In this document: positions 60,401-64,000 of the stretch, piece after piece | Layout of the letters: each line of letters opens with the position of its first letter | Position numbering within the stretch: position 1 is the first letter of the stretch | NCBI GenBank assembly: GCA_963402885.1 | Contig: OY727099.1 | Location: 8,110,001-8,174,000 of the forward strand | Reading direction: 5' to 3' | Length of the DNA stretch: 64,000 nt | Origin: Antedon bifida | Taxonomy: Eukaryota; Echinodermata; Crinoidea; Comatulida; Antedonidae | Program-made: the position numbers and the translations under genes | The notes under the pieces: model-generated | Databases searched by the model: none | What the model saw: only the letters and a program-made list of their open reading frames with translations | What the model was told of the DNA's origin: nothing

Positions 60401-63369
60401 TCAGGCTCGACATTTTATTCTTAAGCCTTGATTTGCCAATTTCTGTAAATACCACTTTTTGTAGAATTATGGAATTTTTTTAAAAATATGATTACTTGCT
60501 AGCTAGGTTTGTTATTTGATAAATTGTTTACAACTAGTAAAGATAGTGGATAAAAAAAAAGTAACTTTCTATCTAGCCCCCTTTTTTTTGTAATATAAGA
60601 CAGATGAATTTAATACAATGTTTTTGTCATATGATGACAAATTCAATTTGAAAAGATCGGGTTACTAATAAAATAATGTTCAATCAGACCCAGCTTTCTA
60701 TTTGCAAATACGTGTAATATATCAAGTGTAATAGTTTGGTCTGGCAGAAACTTTTTTAGCACAGTTTATTTCTTCTGTACATCTTAACTAATAAAAGTTA
60801 TTGGTTTTCATTTATTTTAGGTTCACCAAGCCAAATGCCAGTTCTTACCCATTCCTTGTCCAAATATGTGTGGATGTTTGTGTAATTTAGCAGAAATAGA
60901 AGATCATCTTGTAGTATCTTGTGAGAAACGACGGATGCCATGTCAGTTTTGCCAATGTATGGTTCAACTTGACAGAATGCCGGTACGAAATATTGTGTAT
61001 ATTCTTTGTTTGCAAATATTTCATACAGTAGTAGAATGCATATAATAAGGGGACACAGCCTTCGGGACCCAACAATGTATTCTCTTACATGGTTGTCTCC
61101 TGAATAGAGGTTGGCTATTGTTTTATATGTTCGTTCGTTCCATGATAGGGTTCCCCCTGAATAGGGTTGCAGCAATAGGGGTGGGGGAGGGGGTTCTACT
61201 GTGTTTTATATGAAAAATTAACCCCATAATCAAATGGGAAAATATTTGTTTTGTCAAATAACTCATACTCAAACATAAGACTTTAATTGAATTAATTTTT
61301 TTTTCTCTCTCTACTGTGTTTTATATGAAAAATTAACCCCCAAAAAACAAATGGGAAAATTCTTCAAACATAAGACTTTAATTGAAATTGTTTTCTCTCT
61401 TAGCATCATCATAAAGGATGCCCAAAAGTGAGTGTAAAATGTCCTCATTGTGAAGAGATAATTGTACAAGAGATGCTACAGTCACACATTGACATGCAGT
61501 GCTCTAAGGTAGAGGTACCATGCTCATTTACAACAGTGGGCTGCAAAGAGAAGGTCAGTGTGCCCAAATATGGTGGTGATATGCCCAAATATGGTAGTGA
61601 TATGACATCATCATGTCTATATACGGGCACATCACATTTTTTGTCACATAAACTGTGATAGTGTAGACAAGGCTTTAATCTATACATACTATTAATACAA
61701 CAATTTCTGCCCCAAAGGGTTTCGGATGGTGTATGGCACCATGTGATTGCCACCATGTATGACAATCTATTAAGATTAACATCAGATTAAGTTCAGCACT
61801 TTACTTAATAACAATTTTTAGGCTCTACTACCTCTGTTTCAAAATATTGGATCTACCATTGTTAATCTGATATATTTTCAATTTCATTTATTCATGGTCA
61901 AACACAGTAAAATATAGTACATGGTTTTAAATTATTTTTGTTTGTTCAAAAAAATTCACAAAAATATAAAAATGAGTTAAATTTGGTAAAATACATCCTT
62001 TAAAATACAAAAAAAAATCCTAATGTAATAAAGTAATAAACAGATCAAAGTGCCAGAAGACAATATTAAAGAAGATTGATTATAAATTAAAAAAAAGGTA
62101 AAGAAAACAAGAAAAGGAGTGAGAAATGTTATAATAATAATAATAAGGATATTAATAGAAACGTTTATAAAACCTTTTGCAATGTGTTTGACATCGCGGC
62201 TAGAGGCGTATATTTGATTATTCTTCTTCTTTAATCTATTTCAGATGAAAAGGGAGTTGTTAGAAAAACATTTAGAGAAGTGCATTCATCAGCACATGGC
62301 ACTCCTTACAAATAGTCTGATACGATTTCAGTTTTCAATGTCACAACTGATCACAAACCAACACAGATCAGAGGGTCCTTCACTAGACTTTGCGCCAGAT
62401 TATAGAGGCCATATGAACGTAACTGGTGAAATGTTCCCACCAGGGTTAAGACCCCATTATGTGCAAGACCATCTGGGGTCCGAGTCGTCTCCAGTACTCA
62501 GACCTCCGTTTGTGCACGATCCATCCAATTTACAAAGACCAAGACTTTCACAAGACTCTCATACATCTGGAGTGTCATCCATATCAAGCAGTATGGAAAG
62601 TCTGCAAGTACAACAGTCGGAATATAGTCAGCAACCCCGTTGGTATCAGGCGTGGCCGATTTCAAGAGGGGGTAAGACGGAACATCGGCAATCGAAGCAA
62701 GACGGACGTAATTCCCCAGAAGTACTCGTACTAAAAGACAGATTAAAGTATCAGGAACAAAAAACTGCCGTGCAAGAACAGAAAATATTTGAACTGCACA
62801 CTAAGGTTCGAAGTGGAGATCAAAAGCTAGCGGAGAAGGATGAAACCATAGATTCGTTAAAAGATCAACTTAGGAACATAGAAGCACGCAACTGTGCAGG
62901 GAAATTTTATTGGAAATTAGAACAATTTAGTAGTCTTTGCGAAGAAGCTAACTTAAAAGGCTCAGATTCAGTGGTAAGGCATAGCCAAGGATTTTATACA
63001 AGTTTCCACGGTTATAAACTATGCGTGCGGGTAAATATAAATTTTAAAGATCCGAATAAAGGTTACGTCGCTCTGTTTATTCATTTTATGAAGGGCGAGT
63101 TTGACGATTATTTGGAATGGCCATTTGAGGGTAACATAACATTATCTATTGAGGATCAAAACATTGACTATATAAAACGCAAACACATCAGTGAAACATT
63201 GATCGCAAAGCCAGGTTTGGCTGCTTTCGACAAACCTGCTAGCAACCGCAATCACAAGGGTTTCGGGTATATGGAGTTTGCGCCGTTAGCGTCGATAGAT
63301 AACGGAACTTATGTTAGAGATGGAGCAATCGTAATTAAGGTTATTGTATGTCCTACCTCTGAGAAGTAG
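48421..63369 (+). CDS. TRAF6: TNF receptor-associated factor 6 (TRAF6), 6 coding exons
   Basis: A cytoplasmic E3 ubiquitin ligase and adaptor making K63-linked chains downstream of TLR/IL-1R/MyD88 towards NF-kappaB and MAPK. Exons: 48421-48677, 49263-49314, 59317-59415, 60821-60982, 61404-61553, 62245-63369; in phase, 614 aa (human 522). The RING (residues 57-95) has C57-C60-C72-H74-C77-C80-C92-D95, reproducing the spacing and terminal Asp of vertebrate TRAF6. TRAF-type zinc fingers span about 104-250 with CxxC/HxxxC pairs (ending CSFTTVGCKEK), a coiled coil about 400-455, and the MATH domain about 457-610. The receptor-motif pocket is conserved: Arg502 in YKLCVR and Phe580/Tyr582 in KGFGYMEF, matching human R392, F471 and Y473 as I recall them. 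A Pro/Ser/Gln-rich linker (about 270-400) between zinc fingers and coiled coil is much longer than in vertebrates. ATG 48421 is in the first coding exon; intron 2 is 10 kb and repeat-filled. Confidence 0.95.
48757..48915. repeat. Dispersed repeat, second copy of the 2453-2640 family
   Basis: In TRAF6 intron 1. It shares GGCTATGAGC, TCACTGGCTAAA, GGGGCCC, CTGAGCAG and GCATTAAAATATGTCGAAAA with the copy in the CHPT1/CEPT1-like gene. A flanking phrase (ATGTGGAGGTACTATTTG) appears on both sides (about 48716 and 48951), which may be a local duplication around the insertion. Confidence 0.6.
49353..49697. mobile_element. MITE family B, copy in TRAF6 intron 2
   Basis: Starts TAAAGATGTATTGTCCCC and continues with AACATGAACAATTTAGATTAATC. 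It matches the reverse complement of the 50122-50440 copy along most of its length. The right terminal repeat is diverged. AT-rich, no coding capacity. Confidence 0.75.
50122..50440. mobile_element. MITE family B, complete inverted copy in TRAF6 intron 2
   Basis: Both ends are present: TTAAAGATGTATTGTC on the left and GACAATACATCTTTAA on the right. It lies about 425 bp from the previous copy in opposite orientation, so the transcript could fold the two together. Confidence 0.85.
50745..50982. repeat. AT-rich ~31-bp tandem array (TRAF6 intron 2), left part
   Basis: Tandem copies of GATTATAATATTGATAATTA + TTTTGATTAAT with GATAAT/AATAAT and TTTTGATT/TTTTTATT variants. The array is interrupted at 50983 by one insertion and continues at 52129-52165 and 53761-53820 around a second insertion. 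Confidence 0.9.
50983..52128 (+). mobile_element. Helitron-like non-autonomous element
   Basis: A 1146-bp insertion in the AT-rich array. It begins TCTATATATAAATTTACG after an A and ends CCATCTAG before a T, which are the canonical Helitron features (5' TC, 3' CTAG, inserted between A and T without target duplication). Array monomers continue directly on both sides. I see no clear 3' hairpin and no Rep/helicase coding, so it would be non-autonomous. Confidence 0.6.
52166..53760 (-). mobile_element. Second Helitron-like element, opposite orientation
   Basis: Read on the minus strand, its 3' end is a 9-bp hairpin (AACTCGTCA, loop AAG, TGACGAGTT; plus positions 52176-52196), six nt, CTAG, then T: a textbook Helitron 3' terminus. 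The other end carries a perfect 15-bp-arm palindrome (GTTATCCGCTTGGTA and its complement, 53731-53760). The interior has an imperfect duplication (about 52540-52690 against 52890-53030), each half containing ATGACGTCACAA. It is flanked by monomers of the AT-rich array. No transposase gene. The 5' TC is not clear, so the exact boundary is uncertain. Confidence 0.6.
54111..54420. repeat. Dispersed repeat (GAGGGTGACCCTAAACAGCG) and adjoining block
   Basis: The first 65 bp match 47825-47890 almost exactly. The following part (GGGGTAACTTCCTACTC ... GGCTTGAACCCTTGCCG) is GC-richer than its surroundings and looks like an older interspersed repeat. The GGCTTGAACCC phrase is reminiscent of a tRNA B box, so a SINE is possible but unproven. 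Confidence 0.45.
54893..55500. repeat. ~118-bp tandem repeat, 5-6 units (TRAF6 intron 2)
   Basis: AATTATTTGCCCAGAATG recurs at about 54906, 55028, 55139, 55257 (with a 1-nt change) and 55375, with a degraded start at 55494. Spacing is 111-122 bp. Each unit also has GGATTATTTAGGG, GAAAAGTCATA and ATAGGAAATAATATT. Units 3 and 4 are the most similar. No coding. Confidence 0.92.
55757..55925. repeat. 21-24-bp GGAGTCTGGTGGTGATG minisatellite
   Basis: About eight tandem units of GTTGGAGTCTGGTGGTGA / GATATTGGAGTCTGGTGGTG in TRAF6 intron 2, with strong G/T strand bias. Confidence 0.93.
56654..56677. repeat. Perfect 24-nt palindrome
   Basis: ATCATTATCACA followed directly by its reverse complement, with no loop. 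It lies in TRAF6 intron 2, has no associated element that I can see, and could be chance in AT-rich DNA. Confidence 0.7.
58266..58431. mobile_element. MITE family A copy 10 (full length)
   Basis: In TRAF6 intron 2. Left end AAGCTCTGTCTACACTATCA, two internal ATCACTACCATATTT motifs, right end TTTGATAGTGTAGACAGAGC. The best-preserved copy in the window and a good family reference. Confidence 0.95.
59465..59627. mobile_element. MITE family A copy 11 (inverted)
   Basis: In TRAF6 intron 3. Internal motifs read AAATATGGTAGTGAT, i.e. reversed relative to copies 2-10. The ends are degraded. Confidence 0.85.
59692..59817. mobile_element. MITE family A copy 12 (short)
   Basis: In TRAF6 intron 3, about 65 bp after copy 11. 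Both TIRs are good (TAAAGCTCTGTCAACACTAC / GTAGTGTAGACAGAGCTTTA) with a single internal ATCACTACTATATTT. Confidence 0.9.
61035..61205. repeat. Dispersed repeat with AGGGGACAC...GGGGTTCTACTGTG
   Basis: In TRAF6 intron 4. AAGGGGACACAGCCTTCGGG through GGGGTTCTACTGTG resembles the 38480-38975 repeat and the flanks of the GBE1 minisatellite. It includes CCTGAATAG units, the reverse complement of the CTATTCAGAGG part of that minisatellite. Confidence 0.55.
61559..61677. mobile_element. MITE family A copy 13, abutting the TRAF6 exon 5 donor
   Basis: In TRAF6 intron 5. An inverted, left-truncated copy whose recognisable sequence begins at TGTGCCCAAATATGG, five nt after the exon 5 donor (GT at 61554-61555). 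The right end is ATAGTGTAGACAAGGCTTTA. Confidence 0.85.
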
Positions 63370-64000
63370 TTTTTTGATAAAATTGAAACTTATAATCAAA
63401 TTCCTAACAATTTTTTCAAAGAAAAAAATGTAGAATTTTTTAAAGCCATTATATAAGGAGGCCCTAAAATAGTTTTTTTTTAATTATATTTTATTAAAAT
63501 AAAAAATCCAGGGGATGTTATGATTAAAGGTAATTTGTATCTGAAGTTTTTATTTTATTGTGTTATATTTCATCTCAACAAAGTTTTTTCACCAAGCTAA
63601 AATGTTCTTTTTTTTTTTAATTAAAAAGAAATACATTTCCTCCACCACCAACATTTTATTTTATTGCTTAATATTTTTGTTAATAATTTGTTCAAAACTT
63701 TACAAACAGTGATTTGCTGTGTAAACTTGGTCAAAACAATTCCCTTCCCCCGCCAATATCTGATAGTCCTACTACTATATAAATGATAAAGGTATAGTGA
63801 TTACTAAGACAGTAGTTTATAATACAAAATTATTGCAACTCTACAAATGTTATTGCTTCAAGATTAAAGGAAACTAACTATATTGAACGTTATTGATTGT
63901 CCTGATTTTCAACTGCACTTAAAACAAGTAGTTAGAAACAGGAGTACACTGGCTTTTTAAACATGATTATGCAATATAGGGGCCTGCTAATTCCTAGCTG
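63370..64000. other. TRAF6 3' UTR and flank
   Basis: A possible poly(A) signal AATAAA lies at about 63498-63503, 130 nt after the stop. The remainder of the window is AT-rich with no coding exon visible on either strand. Confidence 0.5.

Noticed and set aside
1-64000. tRNA, rRNA or other structured RNA genes
   Set aside because: I looked for cloverleaf-like and conserved rRNA motifs and found none that I could support; the GGCTTGAACCC phrase at about 54359 is too little for a tRNA call.
1-64000. A novel multi-gene system such as a biosynthetic or defence cluster
   Set aside because: The genes are complete, familiar metazoan families of unrelated function; nothing suggests a coordinated new system.

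Overview
This is eukaryotic nuclear DNA: AT-rich, with intron-rich genes (GT/AG junctions throughout), long introns full of non-autonomous transposons, and many copies of short AGGCCTAG-type motifs. The protein sequences are bilaterian. A marine invertebrate deuterostome, most likely an echinoderm (crinoid- or holothurian-like), fits best. That is inferred from protein resemblance and sequence flavour, not from a search.

Layout, left to right: (1) the first coding exon of an unidentified minus-strand gene that leaves the window at the left edge; (2) a complete 8-exon choline/ethanolaminephosphotransferase gene (CHPT1/CEPT1 type, minus, 2206-5609); (3) head-to-head with it, a 12-exon gene for a large bromodomain protein resembling BRD10/KIAA2026 (plus, 6717-14346); (4) an intronless fatty-acid-binding-protein gene (minus, 16706-17125); (5) a one-exon NUPR1-like small nuclear protein (plus, 18622-18843); (6) a complete 14-exon glycogen branching enzyme gene, GBE1 (plus, 20522-27718), whose intron 12 holds a 2.1-kb minisatellite of a 17-bp unit; (7) an unresolved transcript-like region at 28.3-29.05 kb; (8) a complete 23-exon TTC17 gene (minus, 29874-42380); (9) head-to-head with TTC17, a TRAF6 gene with six coding exons (plus, 48421-63369) and a probable non-coding first exon near 45.4 kb.

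I reconstructed each multi-exon gene by hand from splice sites and reading phase. In every case the exon lengths sum to an open frame of expected architecture: CHPT1/CEPT1 396 aa, BRD10-like 1641 aa, GBE1 688 aa, TTC17 1407 aa, TRAF6 614 aa. The genes are functionally unrelated (phospholipid synthesis, chromatin, lipid binding, stress-type nuclear regulation, glycogen, cilium/actin, innate immune signalling), as expected for an ordinary metazoan gene neighbourhood.

The non-coding part is dominated by a MITE family with ends AGCTCTGTCTACACTATCAA (13 copies seen), a second MITE family with ends like TTAAAGATGTATTGTC (3 copies), single copies of two other MITE types, two Helitron-like insertions nested in an AT-rich tandem array within the 10-kb intron 2 of TRAF6, and several minisatellites. 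I did not find a convincing new biological system. The best second-look items are a partial copy of exon 11 with its splice acceptor in the 3' UTR of the BRD10-like gene, the intronless FABP gene, the palindromic kappaB site upstream of TRAF6, the TTC17-TRAF6 adjacency, and the nested Helitron-like pair.
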